NCBI RefSeq assembly: GCF_030816615.1
Contig: NZ_JAUSYD010000001.1
Span: 3,472,001 to 3,536,000, forward strand
DNA from: Streptomyces sp. B1I3
Lineage (GTDB): Bacteria; Actinomycetota; Actinomycetes; Streptomycetales; Streptomycetaceae
Length of the DNA stretch: 64,000 nt
Direction of reading: 5' to 3'
Shown: positions 44,376 through 53,964 of the stretch, one piece after another
Numbering within the stretch: position 1 is the stretch's first letter
How the letters are laid out: the number at the start of each line of letters is the position of its first letter
Notes under the pieces: model-generated
Databases searched by the model: none
What the model was told of the DNA's origin: nothing
The model's input: the letters and a program-made list of their open reading frames with translations, nothing else
Made by a program: the position numbers and the translations under genes

Positions 44376-44743
44376 CGTCCCTACCGCGCCCCCGCCCCGG
44401 ACGCGACGACGATCCGGACCGGCTGTACACCCTCACCGGGGGCCGCAGCCGGTCCGACTCCGCCGCGTTCGACCTGGTGACGCTCATCGTCGCCGAGTGC
44501 GATCCGAACCCCGGCATGCAGTCGGAACACACCGCGATCCTGCGGATGTGCCAACGCCCCACCGCGGTCGTCGAGATCTCGGCCACCCTGAATCTGCCCG
44601 TCAGCATCGTCCGCATCATGCTCTGCGACCTGCTCGACACCGGCCGGATCAGCGCCCGTCACCCCCGTAATGCCCGTGTCGCGGACCGGCTCCCCGACAC
44701 CGACACCCTGGAACAGGTGCTCGTTGGACTCCGCAACCTCTGA
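44372..44743 (+). CDS. cvnC: Conservon DUF742 protein CvnC
   Basis: 123 residues, DUF742. RLYTLTGGRSRSDSAAFDLVTLI, QSEHTAILRMCQRPTAVVEISATLNLPVSIVRIML (winged-helix-like) and the Gly-Arg-Ile segment LLDTGRI are family marks. The role is unknown; the domain looks like an HTH and may link the GTPase module to DNA or a partner. It overlaps cvnB by 4 bases and cvnD by 20. Confidence 0.93.
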   Translation: MTSLPRPRPGRDDDPDRLYTLTGGRSRSDSAAFDLVTLIVAECDPNPGMQSEHTAILRMCQRPTAVVEISATLNLPVSIVRIMLCDLLDTGRISARHPRNARVADRLPDTDTLEQVLVGLRNL

Positions 44744-45386
44744 CCGTGCCGCCCTGCAGGCGACAGCCGACAACGGACTGAAGATCGTCGTCGTCGGCGG
44801 CTTCGGGGTCGGCAAGACCACCATGGTCCGTTCGGTGAGCGAGATCCGTCCGCTCAACACCGAAGAGACGATGACCCGCGCGGGCGAAGCAGTCGACGAC
44901 CTCGACGGTGTGCACTCCAAGACGTCCACCACGGTCGCCTTCGACTTCGGCCGGATCACCCTGGACGCCCGCTCGGTCCTCTACCTCTTCGGCGCGCCCG
45001 GGCAGGAACGCTTCTGGTTCCTCTGGGACCGCCTGTTCTCCGGGACCCTCGGTGCCGTCGTCCTCGTCGACACCCGGCGGCTCGCCGACTCCTGGTACGC
45101 GATCGACCGGCTGGAGCACCACGGCACGCCGTTCATCGTCGCGTGCAACGACTTCGGCGGTCCGCTCCACACCGAGCAGCAGATCCGCGAGGCGCTGGAC
45201 CTCTCCCCCGACGTCCCGCTCGTCGAGTGCGACGCCCGGGACCGGTCCTCCAGCAAGTACGTCCTGATCACGCTCGTCGAACACCTCCACGCACTGTCCG
45301 TCGCCCGCGCGGGGGCCGCGGACGCGGCCCTGGCGGGGAGCGCCGCCTCCGTGTCGGCCGCACAGACTCCGGAGCCCACCCTGTGA
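44724..45386 (+). CDS. cvnD: Conservon small GTPase CvnD
   Basis: 220 residues. P-loop GGFGVGKTT at residues 25-33, the switch II region LFGAPGQERFWFLWDRL (DxxG-like position occupied by GAPG) and VVLVDTRRLADSW. The G4 position reads VACNDFGG instead of NKxD, a usual deviation in the family. TTG 44724 gives the expected MDSATSDRAALQATADNGLK start and overlaps cvnC by 20 bases. It is the Ras/Rho-like switch of the conservon. Confidence 0.93.
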   Translation: MDSATSDRAALQATADNGLKIVVVGGFGVGKTTMVRSVSEIRPLNTEETMTRAGEAVDDLDGVHSKTSTTVAFDFGRITLDARSVLYLFGAPGQERFWFLWDRLFSGTLGAVVLVDTRRLADSWYAIDRLEHHGTPFIVACNDFGGPLHTEQQIREALDLSPDVPLVECDARDRSSSKYVLITLVEHLHALSVARAGAADAALAGSAASVSAAQTPEPTL

Positions 45387-46618
45387 GCGGATGCCCCGTG
45401 CCCCACGGTTCCGTACCCCTGTCCGGACCACGGTTCCAGACGGACCCCGTGCAGCTGTACCGGGACATGCGGCGCGACCACGGCGCCGTCGCCCCGGTCG
45501 TGCTCGACGGAGACGTGCCCGCCTGGCTGATCCTCGGCTACCGCGAGCTCCACCAGGTCACCGGCGACCCGGTCCTCTTCAGCCGCGACTCCGACCTGTG
45601 GAACCGGTGGGACACCATCCCGGACGACTGGCCGCTGCTGCCGATGATCGGCCGTAAGCAGCCGTCCATCCTCTACACGGTCGGGGAACGGCACACCGTC
45701 CGCGCTGCGATGATCAGCAACGCCCTGGAGGCTGTCGACCCGTTCGCCCTCAAGCGGTACGCCGAGGAGTTCGCCGACGGCCTCATCGACCGGTTCTGCT
45801 CCGTGGGCCGCACCGACATCATCGCCGAGTACGCGATGCTGCTCCCCGCCCTCGTCCTCGCGAAGCTCTACGGCTTCGGCAACGAGGTCGGCGCCGCACT
45901 CGTCGGCGCGCTCAACGACATGATCGACGGCCGCGAGCGCGCCCTGGCCGGGCAGCAGTACCTCGGCTCGGCCATGGCACAGCTCCTGCTCGACAAGCAC
46001 GCCGAGCCCGGTGACGACGTCGCGACCAGGATGCTGGAGGATCCGGGCGGCTTCAGCGACGAGGAGATCGCCCAGGACCTCATGGTCATGATGGCGGCGG
46101 GCCACCAGCCGACCGCCGACTGGATCGGCAACTCGCTGCGGCTGATGCTGACGGACGACCGTTTCGCCGCCTCGCTCTCCGGCGGCCGGCACAGTGTCGC
46201 CGAGGCGATGAACGAGGTGCTCTGGGAGGACACCCCCAGCCAGAACGTGGCGGGACGCTGGGCCTCCCGCGACACCCACCTCGGCGGACGCCACATCCAC
46301 GCCGGCGACCTGCTCCTCCTCGGTATCGCCGCCGCGAACGGGGACCCCCAGGTACGCACCGACGGCTCCACGCTGACCGGGGGCAACAACGCCTTCCTCT
46401 CCTTCGGCCACGGCGAGCACCGCTGCCCGTTCCCGGCCCAGGAGACCGCCGAGGTCGTCGCCCGCACAGGGATCGAGGTGCTCCTGGACCGGCTCCCGGA
46501 CGTCGACCTCGCCGTCCCGGAGGAGCAGCTGACCCGCCGCCCGTCCCCGTGGCTGCGCGGCCTGACGGACCTGCCGGTGCAGTTCACTCCCACTCCCGCC
46601 CTTGGAGGCCAGTCATGA
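45383..46618 (+). CDS. Cytochrome P450, CYP157-like, without the EXXR arginine
   Basis: 411 residues. The heme loop FGHGEHRCPFP places the thiolate at Cys348, and the I-helix reads MMAAGHQPTADWIG (Thr present two residues late, Gln for Glu). At the K-helix the motif is E278-V-L-W281, so the Arg of EXXR is replaced by Trp. I recall CYP157 members in Streptomyces conservons (CYP157C1, with EQSLW) as the first P450s shown to lack this pair. It begins with GTG 45383 sharing GTGA with cvnD and is followed by a CYP154-like gene with ATGA overlap, so all six genes form one operon. Confidence 0.92.
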   Translation: MSGCPVPHGSVPLSGPRFQTDPVQLYRDMRRDHGAVAPVVLDGDVPAWLILGYRELHQVTGDPVLFSRDSDLWNRWDTIPDDWPLLPMIGRKQPSILYTVGERHTVRAAMISNALEAVDPFALKRYAEEFADGLIDRFCSVGRTDIIAEYAMLLPALVLAKLYGFGNEVGAALVGALNDMIDGRERALAGQQYLGSAMAQLLLDKHAEPGDDVATRMLEDPGGFSDEEIAQDLMVMMAAGHQPTADWIGNSLRLMLTDDRFAASLSGGRHSVAEAMNEVLWEDTPSQNVAGRWASRDTHLGGRHIHAGDLLLLGIAAANGDPQVRTDGSTLTGGNNAFLSFGHGEHRCPFPAQETAEVVARTGIEVLLDRLPDVDLAVPEEQLTRRPSPWLRGLTDLPVQFTPTPALGGQS

Positions 46619-47823
46619 CCCGGATCGCCCTCGATCCCCTCGTCACCGACCTGGACGGTGAGAGCGCCGCGCTGCGTGCCGCCGGGCCGCTGGCCGAGGT
46701 GGAGCTCCCCGGCGGGGTGCACTGCTACGCGGTGACCCACCACGCCGAGGCACGTCAGCTGCTCACCGACAGCCGGGTGGTCAAGGACATCAACGTCTGG
46801 AACGCCTGGCAGCGGGGCGAGATACCCATGGACTGGCCACTGATCGGCCTCGCCAACCCCGGCCGCTCGATGCTCACGGTGGACGGTGCCGACCACCGCC
46901 GGCTGCGCACCCTGATCGCGCAGGCGCTGACGGTGAAGCGTGTGGAGCGGCTGCGGGCCGGCATCGAGGCGCTGACGAACGCGAGCCTGGACCGGCTGGC
47001 GGCCCTGCCCAAGGGTGCGACCGTCGACCTGAAGGCCGAGTTCGCCTACCCGCTGCCCATGAACGTCATCAGCGAGCTCATGGGCGTGGACCCGTCCGAC
47101 CACCCCCGGCTCAAGGAGCTGTTCGAGAAGTTCTTCTCGACGCAGACGCCGCCGGAGGAGGTCCCGCAGATGATGGCGGACCTCGGCGCCCTCTTCACGA
47201 AGATCGTGGACGACAAGCGCGCGAACCCGGGCGACGATCTGACCAGCGCGCTGATCGCGGCCTCCGAGAACGGTGACCACCTCACCGACGAGGAGATCGT
47301 CAACACGCTGCAGCTGATCATCGCGGCGGGTCACGAGACCACGATCAGCCTGGTCGTCAACGTGGTGGAGGCCCTGCAGACCCACCCCGAGCAGCGCGAA
47401 CGCGTGCTGAAGGGCGAGGTGCCGTGGGAGAACGTGATCGAGGAGACGCTGCGCTGGAACACACCGACCTCGCACGTCCTGATCCGCTTCGCGACCGAGG
47501 ACATCGAGGTGGGCGACTCCGTCCTGCCCAAGGGTGAGGCCCTGATCGTCTCCTTCGGCGCGCTCGGCCGGGACGAGAAGCAGTACGGGCCGACCGCCGG
47601 TGACTTCGACATCACCCGCTCGCCGAACCGCCACATCGCCTTCGGGCACGGCCCGCACGTCTGCCCGGGTGCCGCCCTGTCCAGGCTGGAGGCCGGCGTG
47701 GCCCTGCCCGCGCTGTACGAGCGCTTCCCCGAGCTGGACCTCGCGGTCCCGGCGTCCGAGCTGCGCAACAAGCCCATCGTGACCCAGAACGACCTGTACG
47801 AGCTCCCGGTCGAGCTGGGCTGA
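46615..47823 (+). CDS. Cytochrome P450, CYP154-like
   Basis: 402 residues with complete motifs: I-helix LIIAAGHETTISLV, EXXR as E277-T-L-R280, and the heme loop FGHGPHVCPG with Cys350. The opening is compact (MTRIALDPLVTDLDGESAAL), as in the CYP154 family, members of which hydroxylate steroids and macrolides. GGAGG at 46603-46607 is the ribosome site. It is the last gene of the conservon operon. In other Streptomyces, CYP154 and CYP157 genes are often paired behind cvnD, which supports a joint function. Redox partners are not encoded nearby. Confidence 0.94.
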   Translation: MTRIALDPLVTDLDGESAALRAAGPLAEVELPGGVHCYAVTHHAEARQLLTDSRVVKDINVWNAWQRGEIPMDWPLIGLANPGRSMLTVDGADHRRLRTLIAQALTVKRVERLRAGIEALTNASLDRLAALPKGATVDLKAEFAYPLPMNVISELMGVDPSDHPRLKELFEKFFSTQTPPEEVPQMMADLGALFTKIVDDKRANPGDDLTSALIAASENGDHLTDEEIVNTLQLIIAAGHETTISLVVNVVEALQTHPEQRERVLKGEVPWENVIEETLRWNTPTSHVLIRFATEDIEVGDSVLPKGEALIVSFGALGRDEKQYGPTAGDFDITRSPNRHIAFGHGPHVCPGAALSRLEAGVALPALYERFPELDLAVPASELRNKPIVTQNDLYELPVELG

Positions 47824-49038
<1,215 letters not shown>

Positions 49039-49055
49039 CGGACACGCGCACGAGA

Positions 49056-49084
49056 CGGCCCTGCACCCGTGAGGTGCAGGGCCG
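49056..49084 (+). terminator. 12-bp hairpin after serC
   Basis: CGGCCCTGCACC (49056-49067) pairs with GGTGCAGGGCCG (49073-49084) around a 5-base loop, followed by TTCGCGTTCC. Confidence 0.8.
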
Positions 49085-49181
49085 TTCGCGTTCCACTCGG
49101 ACGTCGGCCCGTGCCCGAGCGACGGCCACCGGGACCTGAGTGCCGGCATCGGTGTCGGTGCCGGTTGCTACGTTCCCCGGC

Positions 49182-49676
49182 ATGACGAAGACCGTGCCGT
49201 ACACCGGCGGCGAGAAGGAATCCCTGCACGCGAGCCTCGACCGGCACCGTGACGTGGTGCTGTGGAAGCTGGAGGGGCTGGACGACGAGCAGTTGCGCAG
49301 GCCGATGACCCCGACGGGGACGAACCTGCTGGGCCTGGTCAAGCATCTGGCCGCCGTCGAATACGGCTGGTTCTGCAGCACGTTCGGGCGCGGGACCGAG
49401 GACTTCTGGTTCGACCCGTACAAGGACGACATGACGATCGCCCCGGACGAGACGACCGGGCAGATCCTCGACTTCTACGCCCGCGCCCGCGCCGCCGCCG
49501 ACCGGTCGATCGAGGAGACGGACCTGGACACCACGGGCACCTCCTGGAACGGCACGACCGTGTCCATGCGCTGGGTGCTCGTCCACATGCTGGAGGACGT
49601 GGTGCGGCACGCCGGCCACATGGACATCGTCCGCGAGCTGATCGACGGGTCGACGGGCTCCCATCCCGCTTCCTGA
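49182..49676 (+). CDS. DinB-family protein (DUF664)
   Basis: 164 residues. Four-helix DinB bundle with the His triad spacing: LHASLDRHRDVVLWKLEGLDD, NLLGLVKHLAAVEYGWFCSTFG and VLVHMLEDVVRHAGHMDIVREL. Actinobacterial DUF664 proteins of this type are putative mycothiol- or bacillithiol-linked metal enzymes. ATG 49182 begins MTKTVPYTGGEKE, a common family opening. A monocistronic gene, convergent with the acetyltransferase gene. Confidence 0.9.
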   Translation: MTKTVPYTGGEKESLHASLDRHRDVVLWKLEGLDDEQLRRPMTPTGTNLLGLVKHLAAVEYGWFCSTFGRGTEDFWFDPYKDDMTIAPDETTGQILDFYARARAAADRSIEETDLDTTGTSWNGTTVSMRWVLVHMLEDVVRHAGHMDIVRELIDGSTGSHPAS

Positions 49677-49742
49677 GCCCGGCCGGGACGCGGCGGAGCT
49701 CTGCGATGCCCTCGATGGCTCCACCGCCGAAACGGGCGAGGG

Positions 49743-50237
49743 TCAGGGCGCGTCCCGGCGCCAGCGCACCTCGCCGTCCTCCCACTCCCGCGTCGGCGCC
49801 AGCCCGGCCGCCCCGGCCACGGCGGCGGACGCGGCGTGGCCGGGGTGGATGTGGGCGACGACGGTGCGGACGCCAACGCCCAGGAGGTGTCCGACCAGTG
49901 CCTCCGCCGCCTCCTTCGCGTAGCCCCTGCCCTGCCGGCCCGCCCCCACCACCCAGGCGACCTCGGCCCGTTCACCGCGCACGGTGGCCTGGACGTATCC
50001 GGCCAGGCGGCCGTCGTCGCGCACCCGGAGCACCCAGTTCCACCACAGTTCGCCGGGGTCCGGCGAACCGGCGGTCTGGCGTTCGTAGCGGGCGCGCAGT
50101 GCGTCCGGGTCCTGCGGGGCGCCTCCCGTGTACGCGTACAGCGCGGGATCGGCGAGGACCACCGCCATCTCCTCCGCGTGCACGGGGTCGAGCGGTATCG
50201 CGTCCAGGCGGGGTGTGGAGAAGGGCTCGGCCTGCAT
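49743..50237 (-). CDS. GNAT-family N-acetyltransferase
   Basis: 164 residues, RimJ/RimL-like GNAT: TPRLDAIPLDPVHAEEMAVVL at the start, WNWVLRVRDDGRLAGYVQATV, the acetyl-CoA-binding VAWVVGAGRQGRGYAKEAAEAL (R/Q-x-x-G-x-G/A pattern) and VAHIHPGHAASAAVAGAAGL. Substrate unknown. The C-terminus ends REWEDGEVRWRRDAP. It lies between two plus-strand genes, and its start faces the F420-type oxidoreductase gene. Confidence 0.9.
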   Translation of the reverse strand: MQAEPFSTPRLDAIPLDPVHAEEMAVVLADPALYAYTGGAPQDPDALRARYERQTAGSPDPGELWWNWVLRVRDDGRLAGYVQATVRGERAEVAWVVGAGRQGRGYAKEAAEALVGHLLGVGVRTVVAHIHPGHAASAAVAGAAGLAPTREWEDGEVRWRRDAP

Positions 50238-50356
50238 GGGCCGAGCGTACGGGGCGGCTCAGCGGCCGAGGCGCCCAAAGCCCTCGTGGTCGGCGCCCCA
50301 CCCGGCACGTGTCACGGTCATGCCCTGTATCGCCCGATTCGTGCACCATGGGACGT

Positions 50357-50758
50357 ATGGAGACGATCAGTGAACTGGAGCCGTTCGTGAAGCAGTACAC
50401 CGTCCTGCTCAGCAGTCGCCGGCCGGACGGATCGGCCGCCCACACCCCTGTCAGCATCGCCGTCGAGGGCGATCACGCCTACGTCCGCACCTTCGCCTCG
50501 GCGTGGAAGGTGGACCGCATGCGCAACCACCCCGTGGTGGACATCTCCCCGTGCACCGTGCGGGGCGCACCGACGGGCCCGCCCATGAAGGCCTGGGCGC
50601 GGCTCCTGCAGCCCGGGTCGAAGGAGGACACCCACGCCGCCCGGACACTTTCCCGCAAGTACCCGGCGCTGCACGGCGTGGTCGTTCCCCTCACCCACCG
50701 GCTGAAGCGCGACCGGACCCTGCACTACGAGCTGCGGCCCTGCTCGCAGGAGCGCTGA
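50357..50758 (+). CDS. PPOX-class F420-dependent oxidoreductase-like protein
   Basis: 133 residues, a split-barrel flavin/F420-binding fold like Rv2061: VKQYTVLLSSRRPDGSAAHTPVSIAV, AYVRTFASAWKVDRMRNHPVVDISP and KDRTLHYELRP-like C-terminal strand (RDRTLHYELRPCSQER). Members use F420H2 or FMN to reduce small molecules. Two starts are possible, ATG 50348 and ATG 50357; neither has a good ribosome site. A hairpin follows directly after the stop. Confidence 0.85.
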   Translation: METISELEPFVKQYTVLLSSRRPDGSAAHTPVSIAVEGDHAYVRTFASAWKVDRMRNHPVVDISPCTVRGAPTGPPMKAWARLLQPGSKEDTHAARTLSRKYPALHGVVVPLTHRLKRDRTLHYELRPCSQER

Positions 50759-50759
50759 A

Positions 50760-50786
50760 GGCCCGCCCTGCGGACGCAGGCGGGCC
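50760..50786 (+). terminator. Hairpin after the PPOX-class gene
   Basis: GGCCCGCCCTGC (50760-50771) pairs with GCAGGCGGGCC (50776-50786), one C bulged, loop GGAC. It begins two bases after the stop codon. Confidence 0.65.
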
Positions 50787-51040
50787 CGGCGCCGGCCACG
50801 CGGGACCTCACTCCCCCTCGCCCGCGGTGGCCGTCCCCGCGAGGGCGAACGGCCGCTGGGGCGGGCCCACCTGGCCGGCGCGAGGGACCTGGCGGCCGGT
50901 ACGGCGACCTGATCCGGCGGGCACGAGCCCGCGGCCTCGTCCGGCAGGCACGAGCCCGTACGAGCCGGCCGCGAGCCCCGCAAGGTGCCCCGCCCCCGCC
51001 CGGAGCCTCCGTGAGCGCCGGAGCTCCGTACGGCCCGGCA

Positions 51041-52030
51041 CTACCCGCGCCGCCTCCTGAACCCGATCACGGCCACGGCGGCGACCGCCAGCAACAGGGC
51101 GCCCCCGGTCACGGTGATCTTCTGGGAGCCGTCGCCGCCGCTCCCGCTCGCCCCGGACGACGATCCACCGCCCCCGTCCGAGGAGGGTGACGTGCCGCCG
51201 CCGCGCCCCCCGCCCTCGACCTCCACGCGCACCACTTCGCTCCGTTCCCCCTCGGAGCCGAACATCATCGCCGAGCCGTCCGACGTGTACGTCACCGACT
51301 CGGCCTGTCCCTGGAGCGGCACGGTCACCCGGTGGTCGGCGCCGAGCCGCCCGTTCGCGAAGGCGTAACCGCGGGTGCTGAAGTAGGAACGGAGCACCAG
51401 CTCCTTCCCGTCCGGGGAAAACGCCCCGTCCGTCACCCACGGCACCTCGCCCACGCGCCGGAACACGTTGTTCCCGCCGGTGGCGAGCTTCGCGGGCCCC
51501 TCGTAGAGCCCGCCGCCGTCCTCGTTCTTGGAGGCGATGTAGACCCGCCCGGTCTTGGGATGGACCATCATCGCCTCGGCGTCGCGCGGCCCGTCGGCGT
51601 ACGTCACGTCGAACTGCGTCGCCCGCACCGTGGCGTCCGCGAGCTTCACGGGCTCGGGGAAGCGGTAGATCCAGACGTGGTCCCAGGACCCGTCGAGGTT
51701 GTCGCCGATGTCACCGACGTACAGATTGCCGTCCGGTCCCAGGGATATCGCCTCCACGTCCCGGGGCTCCCCCACCCCTCGCATGGTGATCGTCGCGACG
51801 GTCTTCCCGGTCCGGGAGTCGACGGCGTAGACGTACGGCCCGTCCTCGCTGTCGTTGTGCGTCCAGTAGACGCCCGGGTGCAGGCGGCTGGCGGCAAGGC
51901 CGCTGGACTCGGTGATCCGGGGGTCCTCGATGGTGAAGGTGCGGTCGGCCCCGTCCCCGTCGTCCGCCACGGCGGGTGCCGCCGCGACGAGCAGGAGGGC
52001 GGCGGCGGAGGCGGCGAGCAGCGATCTCAT
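51041..52030 (-). CDS. Secreted beta-propeller-like protein with C-terminal membrane anchor
   Basis: 329 residues. A Sec signal peptide (RSLLAASAAALLLVAAAPAVADD, cleavage after AVA) is followed by repeated strand motifs typical of WD40/YVTN-like propellers: YVYAVDSRTGKTVATITM, DVEAISLGPDGNLYVGDIGDN, EAMMVHPKTGRVYIASK and GAFSPDGKELVLRSYF. Then a Gly/Ser-rich stalk (about 270-300), a membrane helix and a terminal RRRR patch. There is no LPXTG motif, so it would remain membrane-anchored rather than be sortase-linked. ATG 52030 is used. It diverges from the SGNH gene at 52089, with 58 bp between starts. Confidence 0.85.
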   Translation of the reverse strand: MRSLLAASAAALLLVAAAPAVADDGDGADRTFTIEDPRITESSGLAASRLHPGVYWTHNDSEDGPYVYAVDSRTGKTVATITMRGVGEPRDVEAISLGPDGNLYVGDIGDNLDGSWDHVWIYRFPEPVKLADATVRATQFDVTYADGPRDAEAMMVHPKTGRVYIASKNEDGGGLYEGPAKLATGGNNVFRRVGEVPWVTDGAFSPDGKELVLRSYFSTRGYAFANGRLGADHRVTVPLQGQAESVTYTSDGSAMMFGSEGERSEVVRVEVEGGGRGGGTSPSSDGGGGSSSGASGSGGDGSQKITVTGGALLLAVAAVAVIGFRRRRG

Positions 52031-52088
52031 GGGACAAGTGTCCACTGTCACGTATCAGGCCGGAGCAGTGATCGGCCATGATGTCGCC

Positions 52089-52787
52089 ATGCGTTTTCTC
52101 TTCGTCGGCGACTCCATGACCATCGGGCGCTCCGGCGATTTCACCTGGCGCTACCGCATGTGGCAGCACCTCGAAGCCACCCTCGGCGCCGGTGGGTACA
52201 CGATCACGGGCCCGCGCACCGAGTTGTACGACACCGAGGCGAACGCCCCGCTCTCCCACGCGTACGGCGACCCGGCCTTCCCCGCACCCGCGCGGCGCCA
52301 CCTGGCCGGCTGGGGCGAGGGCTGGCTGCACATGGCGCCTGTCGTCGCGGACGCCGTGGCGGCTGCCCGCGCCGACGTCCTGCTCGTCTCGCTCGGCCTG
52401 ATAGACCTCGGCTTCTACACCGGCAGCGAACAGACGGCCGTGAACACCCGGGCCTTCGTGACGGCGGCCCGTGCCGCGAACCCGAACGTCAAGATGGTGA
52501 TCCTCCCCGTCATACCGAACATCCGGGCCGAGTCCGACGCCCTCTTCGCCGCCGAGTGCGAGCGCTTCAACCTGCTCCTGGCCGAGGCCGTCGCCGATCT
52601 GGACACCCCCCGTTCCCCCCTCGTGCTGGCCTCGCACCCGGCGGACTACGACATCCACACGGACACCTACGACGGCACCCATCCGGGCCCCACCGGCGAG
52701 CACCGGCTGGCCGGGGCCTTCGCGGACGCGATGCACCAGGCCTGGGCCGTGGGCGGCCCGTACGCGGGAGCCCTGGCGGCCGCCTGA
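52089..52787 (+). CDS. SGNH/GDSL-family hydrolase
   Basis: 232 residues without a signal peptide. Block I FLFVGDSMTIG carries the catalytic Ser, block III-like VLLVSLGLIDLGFYTGS has Gly but no clear GxND Asn, and block V DGTHPGPTGEHRLAG carries the Asp-x-x-His pair. It fits the SGNH esterase/lipase group, acting on an ester of unknown nature. ATG 52089 is adjacent to the divergent propeller gene. The weak block III is a reason for caution about activity. Confidence 0.87.
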   Translation: MRFLFVGDSMTIGRSGDFTWRYRMWQHLEATLGAGGYTITGPRTELYDTEANAPLSHAYGDPAFPAPARRHLAGWGEGWLHMAPVVADAVAAARADVLLVSLGLIDLGFYTGSEQTAVNTRAFVTAARAANPNVKMVILPVIPNIRAESDALFAAECERFNLLLAEAVADLDTPRSPLVLASHPADYDIHTDTYDGTHPGPTGEHRLAGAFADAMHQAWAVGGPYAGALAAA

Positions 52788-52923
52788 GAAGGCCCGATGC
52801 CGCCGCCGCGCGGGACCGGGCTTTCGGCCTGCGGAACCGGGTTTCCTGCCGCCGCGTCGTCGTGTCGAGTGACGCCGTTCCGTCCGGAACGGCGCGAAGG
52901 GAAGCCGACCGGACAGGCGGGCC

Positions 52924-53895
52924 ATGACGGAACCGGGGACCAGCCCCTCGGCCTGGGGCTGGAAGCGAGGGCGCGTCCTGGCGTCGCTCGCCGTGGTGGC
53001 CGCCTGTCCTCCGGTCTTCCACGCCGCCGTACCCAATGCCCCCGGCCGGGTGGGCAGCCTGCTGGAAACGTTCCTCCCCTGGTTCGGGCTGTCCATCCCT
53101 CTCCTGTTGGTCCCGGCTCTCGTGCGCCGCTCGTACCTCGCAACGGCCGCGCTGGTACTGCCCGTTGCCGCATGGGCCGGTGTCTTCGGGGGACTTCTGC
53201 TCCCCGGTGACGCCGGGGCGGAAGGCCAACTCACCGTGCTCCAGCACAACGTCAGCGACGTGAACCCCGATCCGGCGGCCACCGCCCGGGCGTTGGCGGG
53301 GGCCGGGGCCGACCTCGTCGCCCTGGAGGAGCTGACCCCGTCCGCCCTTCCGGAGTACGAAGCGGCGCTGGCCGCAGGGCTTCCTCATCACGCGACCAGG
53401 GGGACGGTCGGGCTCTGGTCGAAGTACCCCCTGACGGACGTGCGCCTGGTGGACCTCAGGCCCCGGGGAGTCGGTGAGGGCTGGAACCGCGGGCTGCGGG
53501 CCACCGCCCTGACACCGCAGGGCAAGGTCGCCGTCCACGTCGCCCACCTGCCGTCGGTCCGTCTCGGGCCGGGCAGCGGGTTCGCTTCCGGGCTGCGCGA
53601 CGAGAGCGCCGTCCTCCTCGGGAAAGCCATCGCCGCCGAGCCCCTGGACCGGGTCGTACTCCTCGGTGACCTCAACAGCACGGTGGACGACCGGGGCCTC
53701 TCCCCGGTCGTCTCACAGATGAACCACCCGGAATCGGGGTTCGCGTTCAGCTGGCCGGCCGCCCTCCCCCTGGCCCGTATCGACCAGGTCCTGGCCCGGT
53801 CCGCGACGGTCACCCACATCCGGTCGCTGCCCGCGGCGGGGAGCGACCACCTGCCCGTCGCCGCCCGCATAAGCCTCGGGCGACGCGACACCTGA
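52924..53895 (+). CDS. Membrane-anchored endonuclease/exonuclease/phosphatase-family protein
   Basis: 323 residues. Three N-terminal hydrophobic segments (VLASLAVVAACPPVFHAAV; LPWFGLSIPLLLVPALV; ALVLPVAAWAGVFGGLLL) followed by an EEP domain (about residues 100-318): LTVLQHNVSD, DLVALEELTPSAL (metal Glu), VVLLGDLNSTVDD (Asp-x-Asn) and LPAAGSDHLPVAARI (Ser-Asp-His). The complete catalytic set indicates an active phosphodiesterase or phosphatase on the outer face of the membrane. The family, common in Streptomyces, has no defined substrate. Confidence 0.9.
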   Translation: MTEPGTSPSAWGWKRGRVLASLAVVAACPPVFHAAVPNAPGRVGSLLETFLPWFGLSIPLLLVPALVRRSYLATAALVLPVAAWAGVFGGLLLPGDAGAEGQLTVLQHNVSDVNPDPAATARALAGAGADLVALEELTPSALPEYEAALAAGLPHHATRGTVGLWSKYPLTDVRLVDLRPRGVGEGWNRGLRATALTPQGKVAVHVAHLPSVRLGPGSGFASGLRDESAVLLGKAIAAEPLDRVVLLGDLNSTVDDRGLSPVVSQMNHPESGFAFSWPAALPLARIDQVLARSATVTHIRSLPAAGSDHLPVAARISLGRRDT

Positions 53896-53944
53896 GGTGG
53901 CGGACGCGCGCCCCGGAGCCCCGGCGGTCGCGAAGGGCACATGC

Positions 53945-53964
53945 GGTAACGCCGAGTCGTTACC
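53945..53964. promoter_or_regulatory. Inverted repeat abutting the TetR start codon
   Basis: GGTAACG-CCGAGT-CGTTACC is a perfect 7-bp inverted repeat with a 6-base spacer, ending one base before ATG 53965. TetR proteins usually bind just such sites over their own promoters, so autoregulation is likely. Confidence 0.65.
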
